A stretch of 64,000 bases of DNA, taken from NCBI RefSeq assembly GCF_000315625.1, contig NW_005434646.1, positions 400,202 to 464,201 of the forward strand, written 5' to 3'. The notes beneath the pieces were generated by a model, which saw only the letters and a program-made list of their open reading frames with translations, did no database searches and was not told the origin of the DNA. The DNA comes from Guillardia theta CCMP2712 (taxonomy: Eukaryota > Cryptophyceae > Pyrenomonadales > Geminigeraceae). Positions 1-15,606 of the stretch are shown one piece after another (within the stretch, counting starts at the first letter, position 1; every line of letters starts with the position of its first letter). A program made the position numbers and the translations under genes.

Positions 1-244
1 TTCTCATTCCTTTGACCGATTGTCTTTTGCTCTGCATTCGATCTATTCCATGATGGTGCATCTCATGCACACGCCATTAGGAAATGTTTGCAACTCACTT
101 GAAATTCCCTGCATCCCTCTGTTCTATCCCCCCTTTGCTTCGTTCTGATATCCTCCAACAAACCCCTGGATGATTTCTGACGCTTGGTGTTAGCAGGAAT
201 TAGGGAGTTTGGTTTGCTATGTTTGGGAAACTGAAATAATTGCT

Positions 245-251
245 TGACTCA
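245..251. promoter_or_regulatory. TGACTCA palindromic site upstream of RCC1-like gene
   Basis: A perfect TGACTCA heptamer lies 38 bp before the ATG of the RCC1-like gene. The same TGA(C/G)TCA core recurs in several other gene-flanking stretches of the window (3992, 4199, 13792, 27645, 52940, 52952). It matches the AP-1/bZIP consensus of other eukaryotes; a regulatory role here is inference. Confidence 0.3.
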
Positions 252-288
252 GAAGACAGTGCACGAGTACTGAGAGTAATTAACGACC

Positions 289-2505
289 ATGAGTCGAGAG
301 GGAAGTGAGGTGTATTCATGGGGTCAAGGAGTTTTGGGTCAGCTTGGTCATGGCGACGAGAAGACGCAGCGACAGCCCCGGTTGGTCGTTGCCTTCCTTG
401 GCTTCAATGTACGACAAGTATCTTGCGGAAACCAGCACACAGCAATACTTATGGAGAATGGAGAAGTTTTCACTTTCGGAAGAGGAAACTTTGGACAATT
501 GGGTCAGGGAGCATCAGTCACAGCCAACGTCTCTACGCCTGCTCTCGTTAGTGCCCTTCAAGGCAAGCATGTGAAGCAAGTAGCTTGCGGCTGGCACCAT
601 ACCTGTGCGCTCATCGACAATGGACAGCTTTACACATGGGGAAGTGGTGAGTACGGTCGTCTTGGTCATGGTGATGAGGTTCGGCAAGCTTCTCCGAAAC
701 TTGTGGAGTCGCTTCAAGGCAAGGAGGTGACTTTTGTGGCGGCTGGTGGCTTCCATTCCTCTGTGATCATTGAGGGAGGAAATCTTCTTACGTGGGGCGG
801 AGGCTATTTCGGGCAGTTGGGGCATGGCGACGAGACCGACCGGAAGACTCCCAAGATGGTCAAGGGAGTACAGCAGTGCATCGCTCATGAAGTCGCGTGC
901 GGAACTCATCACACGTTGATGTTGACGCAGAGTCAGGAGGTCTGGACTTGGGGGAGTGGAGAGTTCGGCAAGCTGGGCATCGGAGATGAGGAGAAGCATG
1001 CAGAACCGATCATGATCACAGCTCTTCAGGGCGTTGGGGTCATACACATCTCCACGGGAGGTTTTCACTCGGCAGCTCTCACGAGCGAAGGAGTTTTGTA
1101 CACCTGGGGTGGAGGAGACAAAGGACAACTCGGACACGGCGACGAGAACAGTCAGAATATCCCTGTGGTTGTTGAGGTGATCTCCTGTGACATGTCGATC
1201 CTTGTCTGATCTTCCTCCTTTAGGCTCTGCGAGGCAAGCGCGTCACCAGGGTCTCTGCAGGCATGCATCATACCATGGCTCTCGTGGACAACTCGGACGT
1301 CTACTCGTGGGGAAGCGGCGAGTACGGACGACTGGGCCACGACGATGAACAGATGCAGACGACTCCCTTCCTCATCGAGCAGCTAATCGGGAAGGGAGTG
1401 CGCGAGGTCTCCGCTGGCGGCTTCCATTCCCTGGCTCTTGCTTCGGGGAGCGGTGAGAGCGCGCAGGGGGCAGGAGTAGGAGCTCCTTACAGGCCGACTG
1501 GCAAGAACCAACGGATCGGATTCGCCACGAGCAAGGACGAGGACGAGGACGACGATACACGATTGAAGACTGCAAACACGGGAGTAACTGAAGACAGCGG
1601 CATTGCGGACACAGAGTCCAGGGCAGCAAGCAGAATGAGTGCCCGCCCCGGAGCGAAGGGGGCGATGCCTACAGGCAAAGGAGTCACGGGGGACGACGAC
1701 GACGACCAAGAAGACTACAAGCTGAAGCAAGCTCTGCGAGAGAGCCAGATGGAAGTGGCTGAGCTGCGAAAGCAGATAGAAATCTTGACTGACCGGTCGA
1801 AACTTGAACAGACAAGAATCGAAACGAGGCTTCAGGCGAGCCAGGAGGAGAGGAACCATCTCCGAAAGCAGCTGGAGAGGCTGCAGGAGAAGCAACAGGC
1901 GGATGCTGCGCTGAAGGCAAAGCTCAGCACAGCACAAGAGGAGATCGCGGAGTTGAGGAAGAAGTACGAACGCTCGCGAGGAGACCTCAAGCAGCGAACT
2001 GTCGACGTTCACATGCTTCAAGTCCGCGTTGCTCAGCTCTGCGGCTCAGAGTTGGACGGCCTCACAGTCTCCCAGCTCGAGGAGCTCGAAAGGATGCAGG
2101 CAGAAGCTCTTCGCCGATGCGGCGTAGCCAAGTACGTGCGCCTGCGTCAAGAGTTCCAGGAGAAGGAAGAGCACATGAGAGAAGATGTAGAGAAGATGAG
2201 GAGAGAGTTTGAAGAACGAATGGACAAGATGAAGGTCGAGGTGCAGAAGATCCAAGAAGAGAAGGTGATACTGCTACTGCCCGGCTTCTTCTTTTCTAAC
2301 CGTCGTGCAGGTTCACCTCATGGGTCTCGAGCAGCGTCTGCGTCAAGAGTTTCAGACCCAAGTGCAGGCAGAGCAGATGTCCAACGAGGAGCTCAGGATA
2401 CGCCTCGAGACTCTGCAGGATGGTTTCGTCCAGTTGCGATCGATCTTGCGCAAGGAGAAGCAATCACGTGTGGAGTCTGAACGACATCCCATGGACGACA
2501 TGTGA
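289..2505 (+). CDS. RCC1-repeat (seven-blade) protein with C-terminal coiled coil
   Basis: Three exons fit one frame: 289-1176, 1224-2264 and 2311-2505, about 707 residues. Introns are 47 and 46 nt with GT-AG ends. Residues 1 to about 350 hold seven RCC1 repeats, recognisable by units such as LYTWGSGEYGRLGHGDE with an LVxxLxGKxVxxVxxG linker and a G(W/F)HH or GGFHS step. Seven repeats make a complete beta-propeller. After an acidic low-complexity linker, residues about 459-707 are Lys/Glu/Gln/Leu-rich with heptad spacing and read as a long coiled coil. RCC1-like propellers act in Ran exchange, chromatin binding, ubiquitin ligases or as scaffolds. No HECT, FYVE or GEF-specific feature is visible, so an RCC1-like scaffold is as far as the sequence goes. 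The ATG at 289 is the first in frame and precedes the first blade directly. Confidence 0.88.
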
Positions 2506-2784
2506 GCTCCTGCTGAGAACTTTCCGCTCTCCGAGCGGAGGATCGGAATTGCATGCTGCCAGCAGTTTGTCATATCTAATGTATGTCGTGGTATGTCGGT
2601 ATAAACAATGTTTCCCCGACTCAAGTTTCTCTCCATCAGATTTACTTCACAACAATGAAGGCATCATGTTAATCAGCTCTACTCCGGTGGCCCCCACAAT
2701 CCACTTTCAGCCTCACCTGACGGCCTGCCGAAAGGAGTCAGTCCGAGGAGCGTCTGCAGTATCAATGAGGGTCTGGCAAGGAAC

Positions 2785-3452
2785 TTACTGCATGTCAGGG
2801 TAGAGCTTGCACCTACGAGCGACAATTCAGATATGAGAATTGAAGGAGCTGTTTGCTCACATGGGCTCGAGGGGCTTCATGACAGGCTGCTCAGGATTAG
2901 TAGGATCGTAGACAAGGCCTGAGCCGATGGGGTTGAAAGTTGCTTCGAAGTTGGGAAGGGAGTTGCAGGTGTCCTGTGACGGAGAAGTTTGATCAGTGAT
3001 AACATCAAAAAACTTGATTCAATTTTTTTGTCTCAACCATTCTCTTCAATCACGCAGCCATCACTTGGAAAGTGGAACAGAGACAAGTACACCAACTCGT
3101 GCTCCCTCTCCATCACTCTTGGCCAACTCTCTTTCCAGCCCTCTATCAGTCTGCATCCCTCCCCTTACTTGCGCACAAACCTCCCTCTCTGCACTGCAAA
3201 GTTCTTTCTTGCGTGATCCCTTGCCTTCTAACTGCCTTCCTACATTGTCTATTTCTGGTTCTCTAGCTGAACACTTCCTGCCTTGAAGTATTTTAATGCG
3301 TTCAAGATGTGATACCACAGGGAAACAACAGTATACTGTCACTATTCCGTCACCTTGTCATGTACCTCCCTCCCTGCCTCCAAGTTGCAGGCCGTGAATC
3401 TCCGTGCTCTGTGTATCGCAGCCCGATGGCCCTTGCGTGTTGTCTCTGACAT
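2785..3452 (-). CDS. Small hypothetical protein, three-exon model
   Basis: A minus-strand model of 75 residues: exon 1 3452-3366 (ATG, 29 codons), exon 2 2973-2861, exon 3 2812-2785 ending in TAA. All junctions have GT/AG and phases agree (0 and 2). The middle exon encodes a natural-looking segment (SLPNFEATFNPIGSGLVYDP) and the product ends CKLYPDMQ. Exons 2 and 3 are the better supported part. The first intron (392 nt, CT-rich on the plus strand) is long for this window, so exon 1 is tentative. No family recognised. The gene would converge on the RCC1-like gene. Confidence 0.38.
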
Positions 3453-5565
3453 AGACTCGTTGTATCTTTCACTTTTGTTTGTTTCAATACATCGCTCTTG
3501 CATCTATCTATGTCTTTCTTTTGTCTCTTTCTATCTCTACCCTTGCATCTTTCTATCTATCTCTCTACGCTCTATCGATCCCTATCCCTTGTCGCTCATT
3601 CACACTGTCATATTGATCTCTACCTCCTATCTCTTTCTATCTCTTTTGTTTGTTGTCTCTTATCTCTTTCTGTCTCCTTCTCTTATAATATCTCTTTCAC
3701 ATGCTTCTTTCTTCCTCTTTTCTCTTCTCCTCCTCCCCTCCAACTCATACCTGCGTCCACAACAGCTTCGTCAAGCGCATGGCTCTTGGTAATGCCGTTA
3801 CCGCCGTTACCAAATGAGAAGTCGTTGACCGGCAGTGAGCCGCCCACTGGGCCAGTCAGATGTCCGGGACCGGCCGCCCGGCCGGCCGCCGGGCGGGCCC
3901 GCCGTCAGTCACGCCGTGCCCAGCCCGGCCGGGCAGGCAGCCGCGGCCCGGCTCCCGGTTCCTCGCCGTCCGGGGGCCGCGCCGGTCCTCATGACTCAGT
4001 CTGTGGCCGGGCAGCACCGCCGCCGGGCGGCGCGGCGCGGCGGCCGGCCGGCCCAGTCACCGTTCCGCCGCCGGGCCCGGCCCGGGCCCGACGGTGACTG
4101 GCACCCCGTTCGACCCGGTGACCCGGCGGCGGCTGGGCCCCCGGGCGCCGGGACGGGCCGGGCGGCGATCCGACCGTGACTGGCGGCCCGGCTCACAGTG
4201 AGTCACGGTCCGATCCGATCTGCCTGAGTGTGTCACGTGGATGACACTAAAGTGTCAGTCATCAGAGTTAGGCCCTTCGTTTCCTCTGCCTCGTAGTCGT
4301 CAGCCGCTAGTCCGGAGTGGGCCGTGGAACTGTGACTCGGAGGCCCCGGCAGCACGTCGACGGTCATAAACTGCGATCCTCCGACTCGGTGCAAAACAAT
4401 TTTCGAAAGTGTCACTGAAAAAATGAAATCTTAGAATCATATTCTTACCACAGTTTTGTAAATTGTCACATGCTTTACTATGTGTACAAAAGTAGGACAA
4501 ATTCTCTCTACCTGGTCGGGGGATTGAAGAGGCGTACGACTGTGTGAGCCTGTGAGCACGAGATGCCTTGATATCTCGGAGGGGGTCCTCTAGCCTCCTG
4601 CTTTCAGGGCATTACCCAAAATTAAGCGGTGTAGTTCACAAATTTGGTTGGTTTGAGATGATTATTTCAAATTTGATAATGAAAGTTTCGATCATGGGCC
4701 AAACCGTAAACATGGCCACGTTGCAGGGCATCCCATTAGGGAAGGGTACTCAAATTTCGGTAAGGGCATCCAAATTTGTAATAAATTACCTGAATTTTAG
4801 TGTTGATTTTCAGTTTTACAAATTTTGGTTGTGATTTTGTGTGATTTTCCAACTAATGATACCCCTGACGGAACCATTTCTTTGGCCAAGTCCTTCAGTC
4901 CTTCCTCCGCAAAGACCCCTGGGGGTAGTCACATGGGGGTAGTCAGGAGGCCTAGATCATTCTCTGGTAGGGGTCCACATGGAATGACTATCTTAGACCG
5001 GGTAGTTTTAGAGGAAAATATACGGGATCAGACCAGTGGTGGGTAGTTACAATCAGGGGTAGAGGTAGATTGGTCATGAGACATCCACGTGGGGTAGGGT
5101 AGTACCGCAATTTGTGGACGGGCTGATATGAGAAGGGGGGTAGGGGTAGGACAAGCGAACGTCCAAAGGATGCAGAGGGATTTTTGCAAGGGATCAGAAG
5201 AGAACGAAGTGGAGGAAAGTCGAAAGAGAGAGATGAGAACAGGAGCGAGAGTGAAGATGATTACAGAAGATTTTATCTCGTGTTCAAGTCATAACTCGCG
5301 AGGATACAGCTTGATGAAATACGGCATGGCACGAGTATCCATGAAAACATGATTAGAAAGGGGGCAGGAGTTGCTAAAAAAGTGAAGTTCGGAGAGATTG
5401 AAGATGACTATTGTAGACAATATCATTATGGTCCCATTATGCATGTGAAGGTCCACGCGGAATTCATGTCTTGGTTGTGACCAGATGCTTTCTGATTGTG
5501 TTCGATTCCACGCTTGGATTTATTTCTTTTGATTCTCTGCCTTGTATGACCTCACGATTGATAGA
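3453..5565. other. Intergenic stretch: CT-rich tract, GC island, GGGGTA-rich part
   Basis: No supportable gene. About 3480-3740 is a degenerate pyrimidine tract built on TCTATCT/CTTTCT. About 3790-4230 is a strongly GC-rich island of GGCCCGG blocks punctuated by GTGACTG/GTCACGG and TGA(C/G)TCA sites (3992, 4199). From 4220 the sequence becomes AT-rich, and 4900-5160 contains many GGGGTA/TAGGGG words. Open frames here are compositional. Confidence 0.6.
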
Positions 5566-8500
5566 ATGCGGTCGTCGTGGACGGGTTTGGCCTTTTTGGC
5601 TCTTCTTGGAGTTGGATTCGTGCTTGCAAGCACTGCCCAAGTACAGACAATGTCTCATACTGAGAGATGGAACGACCTGTCTGCCAAGTTTCGTAATTAT
5701 CACCAGGTGAAGATGCTGGGCAAACGACATCATGGGGAGTGACTGTCTGTGTGTTTCAGGATCAGTTCAACATCTTCCTGCACATGATAACTACTCCTCT
5801 TGGAGGTAAATTGTTGATTGCTTGGATTCTACACTGAAGTTAGCTCTCCTCCAGTTCTCAGTGTCTTGTCACTTGTCAACAAGGTGACAGGAACCAGCTT
5901 TCTCGCAAAGATCTTGGCCCTTGCGTATTGTGTGTCCATCATGGACAAGCTTCCAATGCACATTCTTGCCTTGACCACCTTGGTGTCAACTGGAATCGCC
6001 TTGGGCTCAACCCTGTCGTCTGGCCTTGGCTATCTGACCCACATGGTCATGTTCATCGTTGGATACTTCGGACAAGATCTGGCTCATTTTGCCACGGGCG
6101 AGAAGGTTGCTCTGCTCTTGAGACACGTTGCACGGTCGATTGACTGACACCACAAGCAGACCTTCCAGAGCAGCTACCAGCAGGACTCCAACTTCTTGGA
6201 GCTTCTCGCTGAGCACACCTACTACCTCCTTCCTCTCGTGTTCGAGAGCACCATGCCTCCTCAGACTGCATGGTGACCGAGTGAGCCTGGTGTGACGACT
6301 TCTGACATGCTTGATAGGACTGGTGGTGAGGCCAAGTTCGAGCAGATCGTGCACACCCTCCCGTGCTTGGTGGCTTTTGTCGTTTACTTCTTGAGCACCT
6401 CCGGCGCTCTGCTCTTCCCCTGGCAGTTCCAGAAGTCGAGGGTGCTGATCGTCAAGCTCAAGGATGCTCAGGACTTGAAGGTTTCATTGTGGATGACTTA
6501 CCTCGGCTGTACTGACTTTGCACAAGGACCTCGCTGCCATCCGCTCGTGGGCCATTTCCAAGGGTCCTTCCACCTCAACCTCTACCCACTGGTGGTACCA
6601 GGTGATGTCCATCTGCCGGTTTTTTGTCTTGCTGAAGAAATGCCAGGCTCCCAAGCCCGATACTCCCCCTGAGCAGTGCTTGGAGAAGGCCCCCAAGGAT
6701 GCATTCTACAGGATTGCCAACGTGCCAAACGAGAATTGTTTCGCCTGCGTTGACTTTTCGTATTCTTAGTGCCCTACCATCACGAACTTGTACAAGAACC
6801 ACTTCGGATCCAACTGGAAGGTTCTACTCCGTCATTCTGCATATGCAGCCTCATGACGAGACGGGCAGGTTGAGGTTTTGGATGGGATGAACGAGGTGTA
6901 CGTGTCCGCCCCTCATACCGTCAAGAATACTTCTGATGAGGTTCCGTGGGCTGAAGCTCTAAAGGCAAGGGAGTCACTTGCACCGTCAGGTCTTCTACAC
7001 GAGACATATCGATGGACCATACTACTACATCCCCTTCAGGTAACACCTCAAACTCCACTGCTTCTTCTTCTCACCTCCTTGCTTCGCAGCTCCTGCTTCC
7101 GTATGATCATCGGTCTTGATGCCAATGAGGAGATCACCACCAAGGTTCTTCCATCCTCATGAAGATGTTTCGGTTGACTTGAAGCTCGCAGTTTCCTCTT
7201 GTTCCAACCGAGCTCGCTGCTCAGAACGGAGATGTTCTTGCCTTCGACTTCCATAGAGAGGTCGAGGAGATGTCGCAGCACGGATGGGGGTTGACATATT
7301 TCCATCAGGTGCACTACATCGAAAAGAACTATGGTGTTGTCAACAAGGACTTCCGTATCGTGCTCAAGGTTCTGAGCGGCTGAGGGACGAGTCAGAAGAA
7401 GCTGAGACAACCCTGCCAGGTCCATCACGTCATCTATCCCTCGTGGGCCTGGCCTTTCGGAAAGCTCATGGGAATCTTGTCCACCCGCTACAACAAGTTG
7501 TTCCGCTCCCTCTTCCTCTACACCATCAACCCCAAGGTTGGGAGGAATCTGCAGCCACGGGCTGAAGGACTGAGATAGCTTCAGGGACTGTTCAACAGGT
7601 TTGCGGCATGGAATGTTGTCTTCTGGACGAAGGTGGCGGATCATTTCGGGGTGTCTTGGCTGAAACTTGGGGCAGGTTGTGCATCAGATCGAAGAGAAGG
7701 TCGGCTACTGGTGAGGAAGAGGGATAGGGGAAGGTGCGCGTCTGACTTGCTTGCAGCAACATCGGATACATCGCAGCCCTCGCTGTCGTCTCCTTTTTCA
7801 CCACCTACAAGGTGTTCCTGGTGGGCACAAGGTAGGAAGGAGGATCAAGGTGGAGGCAAATCCCTTCTCACCGTGAGGCCAGCTTCATCCACTACCTGCG
7901 CTACATCAACACCTACTACCATCGTGAGGGCGTCGCCTACGGAGTCTTCAAGGTCTCCTCTGACTGGTTGCCCTGTGGGCCAGTGACGTGGGATGGTGGT
8001 GCAGAGAGACGTCTTCCTCTTCAAGGCTCTCTCGATCTCCCAGCTCGTCTTGTTGTATGCGTCAGCCGTCACCAACAACTTCACCGACCTCTCGCTCGCC
8101 TTGAAGTGAGCCTCTCCTCCTGTTGTCTGCTCTCTCGCTCACATGCCTCCTCCTCTCCAGGACTAGCCCCATCGACTACGCCATGATCTTCGGAGGCTAT
8201 GCTCTCTCCATCTACACCACCTTCCAGGTTGCTCCTCTCCTCTATTCTGGTAGCTTCGCCACTGACTTGCCCCTCAGCTCGGTGTTGATGGAACTTACTT
8301 CGGGATTGAGCTCGGCTTCGTCAAGGTAGAGGAGGAGAAGAGGATGCGGGAGGAGCTGACACGTCGGCAGGCCTCCAAGCACTACGTGCAGAAGTTCCCC
8401 TACGGCGTGATCCCTCACCCCATGATCCTCTCCCAGTGCGTCGCCATGCTCGGTTTCATGCGTGCGGAGGCCTTCAGGTCCAGCTGGCCCTACCTCGTGC

Positions 8501-8598
8501 CCGCGCACGTGTGCCTGTACATGGTGCACATGCTGCAGGAGCACTTTGACATCTACAAGAACAAGGCGAGCAAGTCTGTTTCTTTGAAGAGCGCGTGA
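5566..8598 (+). CDS. Multi-domain membrane protein: DUF962-like + Fe/2OG-like + PEMT-like C-terminus
   Basis: A gene of about fifteen exons with very regular 45-54 nt introns (e.g. 5707-5759, 5806-5854, 6106-6159, 6273-6317, 6481-6526, 6602-6646); the last exon is 8278-8598. The start at 5566 opens a hydrophobic leader (MRSSWTGLAFLALLGVGFVL). Next comes a DUF962/Mpo1-like segment with FNIFLHMITTPLG and a hydrophobic run ending GQDLAHF. Around 6990-7470 a block holds RHIDGPYYYIP, then FDFHREVHYIE and KDFRIVLKVHHVIYP. The H-x-D, later H and Arg fit a 2-oxoglutarate/Fe(II) dioxygenase, but this is inference. The C-terminus (FPYGVIPHPMI ... WPYLVPAHVCLYMVHMLQEH) resembles phospholipid N-methyltransferase/ICMT-type membrane methyltransferases. 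The whole suggests a lipid-modifying ER enzyme. Domain calls come from memory of motifs, not from a search. Confidence 0.65.
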
Positions 8599-8724
8599 AG
8601 ATGTAGACATAGAAGAGAAAGAAGGGGACGTGAAGGGAAAAAAACAAAAGATCAAATGTGAAGAATTAAAGTCAGACCAACATCCTCCGCTCAAATCTCA
8701 TCCGATTTCATTACATTACTGCTC

Positions 8725-12920
<4,196 letters not shown>

Positions 12921-14037
12921 GGTTGCTCCTGAAAGACTGCAACTTGAGCTCAATCGTCCAGAGAAGAAACCTCGCGCCCTGGCTCCTTCCTTCACAATCG
13001 CTCCGCAACCACTTATGTCCTTCCAACCTTCATGCACGATCCTCCCAACCCGATCTCTCTCTCAGATTATTGAGCGTCCTCCTCTTTGCTATCCTGCCTT
13101 CTTCTCCTATCCTTCCACCACGTTCCGTGGCCACATGGGGGCCGTGCAGCCGCCATCGTGATCGCCTGCATATAGTAATATACCTGCTAGTAGGAGACGC
13201 GGTTGTCGTACTCATCGTGTACGAAAATATTGTACCGATCGATCAATCATCGTTACCACTATCTAAGTTGTGAGGGAAATAATAATGAAAATTTATTATA
13301 AACTTATACAAAATTAAAAACAAATTTGTAAATTCTGTACCATACCTGGTAAATTCTGTACCATACCTGTAGATTTCTCTCTAAATGTGGTACAACAATT
13401 ACTGCCGGGTCACGAGTCACTTCAAGCCGGAGGCTGTGACAGTGACTCTGTGAACGGTCGGAACTTTGAGCACGGTCGAGCCACTGAGTGGCCCTCGGAC
13501 AGCGAGAGCCGCTTCCAAGTCGGCGGGCTGCGAATGTGACACGGAAACTGAGAGACTGTACTGTAACTGCATGCCACATCGGCCGGGGATCATGACCATG
13601 GTGCTCTTCTTCCTTCCTCTTCTTTTTCTCTCTCGGAGTCCTTCGGAGTTCGGAAGTTCCTCTCCGGCCGCTTACTTGCGGCTACAGCACTGTCGGATAC
13701 AACTCATCAGGGCCCCGGCTCAGTCACGGTCGCGTCCGCGCCCGGCCCGGGCGGCCGCAAAGACCATCATGCCGACGGTGCCCCGAGTCACTGACTCAGG
13801 CTGGCATCATTCGCCGGCAGACTCGATGCCGATGATGACTGATACCACCCGGCCTCATCCCCGCCCGGCCAGACTCCGGCCCCCGGAAAGTTTTCACAAC
13901 TTGATTTCAGTGACATCGAAACTAAACAATAACAATTGAAATTTGAAGGGGTATATGGCCTACAATATTTGTGTGTCACGCTGTACAGGTTCCGAGGCGG
14001 GCCCAGCTGCTGTGGTCGCCAGTCTGCTTTGCTGGCC
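12921..14037. other. Intergenic stretch between GRP170-like gene and basic ORF
   Basis: No supportable gene. 13260-13400 is AT-rich and holds a 21-bp direct repeat (AATTCTGTACCATACCTGGTA at 13331 and again from 13352). 13400-13890 is a GC-rich island with many GTGAC/GTCAC words and a TGACTCA at 13792. This is the same texture as the island at 3790-4230. Confidence 0.5.
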
Positions 14038-14478
14038 ATGGCCTTCACAGTGCGAGAGGAGGGCAAGGGAAAGTTGGACAGAGAGGAAGAAAGATCTGCA
14101 CGGAAGAGGGAAATGAATAGATTGAGGCAACAGAAGAAGAGGAGCTTGGAAAACGAGGAACAAAAATCTGCACGAAAAGCAAGCAATAGAATACGTCAAG
14201 TCAAGAAGAGGAGTATGGAAACAGAGTATGAACATTATGCGCGGGTGCAAGAACAACGATGGAGACAATTTAAATTGAGGAAGGCAAGGAGGGAAGAACG
14301 ACCGGCGCACAAGCTTGGATTGCAACACAGGCCTGACATGTCATTGACCAAAGACAACAATGGCATGGCATGCGATGAATCGCTGGATCAAGAGGCTGCA
14401 CACAAGGAAGAACGACCGGCACGTCACAGTATGGAAGACGAAAGAGGTGAGGTGCCAGAGACTCAGTTCCGAAAGTAA
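14038..14478 (+). CDS. Hypothetical very basic protein
   Basis: Open frame of 146 residues from ATG 14038 (the frame is open upstream to about 13936). It is Arg/Lys/Glu-rich with a loose repeat of about 25 residues: ERSARKREMNRLRQQKKRS, then QKSARKASNRIRQVKKRS, then a third weaker unit. A stretch of R-x-x-x-R spaced units resembles STPR-like basic repeats that often precede helitron or other transposon proteins; this is only a resemblance. It lies directly left of the 2-kb tandem array. No intron is evident. Function unknown. Confidence 0.35.
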   Translation: MAFTVREEGKGKLDREEERSARKREMNRLRQQKKRSLENEEQKSARKASNRIRQVKKRSMETEYEHYARVQEQRWRQFKLRKARREERPAHKLGLQHRPDMSLTKDNNGMACDESLDQEAAHKEERPARHSMEDERGEVPETQFRK

Positions 14479-14592
14479 AGGAATTCAATACTGTTTGACC
14501 CGATTCCTGAGCGAACATTGAGAGCCTCCTAGTAGCAAACAACCATCTCAGCCTTCTTGACTTCATACGATAAAACTCGAAAAACATCACTA

Positions 14593-15606
14593 TCACTGCC
14601 GGGGCCGCATGGACTGGCACAGACGCCACACCTTGAACGCGTACTCGTTGAGCCTCCTCACGTCCTCGCCCTTCATCGCCTCCGGCAGCCCAGGGGGCAG
14701 AGGGACCTGCACGCCCAGCTCTCCTTCGCACGGCAGCAGGCAGGTGTAGAGCACGTTGCAGTAGGTGATGTAGTCCGCCAGCTTCTGCCGGCTCCTGCAG
14801 TCCCTCAGCTTCAGCCTCTTCGGGCAGATGGCGTCCCATGCATACATCATAAACTTGTCTCTGATCCCAGGCCTCTCCTGCTCGCTCGAGATGCTGGCCG
14901 CAAGCTCCGCCGCCCTCCCGACTCGCCGGAGAAGCTCCGCTCGCTGCTCCGCCGTGGCTGCATTCCCTTGTCGATAGCCCTCGCAGGCCCTGGGCTCAAG
15001 CTGCTCAAGCTCGCGGCTCATCTGGATCCCAGCCGAGTCGCACACCTTCTTGGCGCAGTCCCAGATGCACTGGTAGTACACGCAGACGGGCCGGATGTCG
15101 TCGACCCTGCTGTGAACCTTCTTGGAGACCTTGAGCAGCGACCCAAGCTTCCACACGATCTTCTTCCTCCTCCGCTCCAACGCCCTCTCGCCCTCTCCTC
15201 GCTGCCTCTTGACCGGTGCGTCTACGGAGGGAGCAGTGTAGCCGTCGACAAGCGGGCGCTTCTTGAGGATAGGCTTCCTGGTGTCGATCAAGGCCGGGTA
15301 GGCGGCGGGCGCGGCGGGCGCGGCATCCCCGTCTCTGCCAGCAAGGAAGTCTCTGAAGCTCGCGGGGTCGGTGATGTCGAGCACGGCTGCTGAGGTGTCA
15401 GATATCGGCCTGGCGAGCGCAGCGCAGCGATCCAAAGTCGCAAGGGCGTCGGAGTAGCTGGTCGGCGGAGGGCAGCAGGGTGCTGCGGAGGGTGCTGGGG
15501 CAGGGGGGCAGGGCATCGCTACTTGTCGTAGCATAGGAGGAGGCATGATGGAGACGGTCTGCACGGGCAGTCTGTCTTGTTGGCTCGGGCGTGTTGTATA
15601 AGGCAT
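14593..15606 (-). CDS. Array gene copy 1 (3'-truncated end), unknown family
   Basis: 337 residues, single exon. The protein has a Pro/Ala-rich N-terminus, then a basic patch (LKKRPLVDGYT ... APVKRQRGEGERALERRRKK) that looks like a bipartite nuclear localisation signal. A Cys- and aromatic-containing helical C-terminal half follows (VCVYYQCIWDCAKKVCDSAG; FMMYAWDAICPKRLKLRDCR; YITYCNVLYTCLLPCEGELG). No family recognised; a nuclear protein is an inference from the basic patch. The array's left edge replaces the normal C-terminus, so this copy ends SMRPRQ instead of PPEDMGRRSLRG. It has Gln instead of Arg at residue 28. Confidence 0.7.
   Translation of the reverse strand: MPYTTRPSQQDRLPVQTVSIMPPPMLRQVAMPCPPAPAPSAAPCCPPPTSYSDALATLDRCAALARPISDTSAAVLDITDPASFRDFLAGRDGDAAPAAPAAYPALIDTRKPILKKRPLVDGYTAPSVDAPVKRQRGEGERALERRRKKIVWKLGSLLKVSKKVHSRVDDIRPVCVYYQCIWDCAKKVCDSAGIQMSRELEQLEPRACEGYRQGNAATAEQRAELLRRVGRAAELAASISSEQERPGIRDKFMMYAWDAICPKRLKLRDCRSRQKLADYITYCNVLYTCLLPCEGELGVQVPLPPGLPEAMKGEDVRRLNEYAFKVWRLCQSMRPRQ

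Noticed and set aside
3498-4179. ORFs across the CT-rich tract and GC island
   Set aside because: Composition alone keeps these frames open; no splice context, no start context and no recognisable protein sequence.
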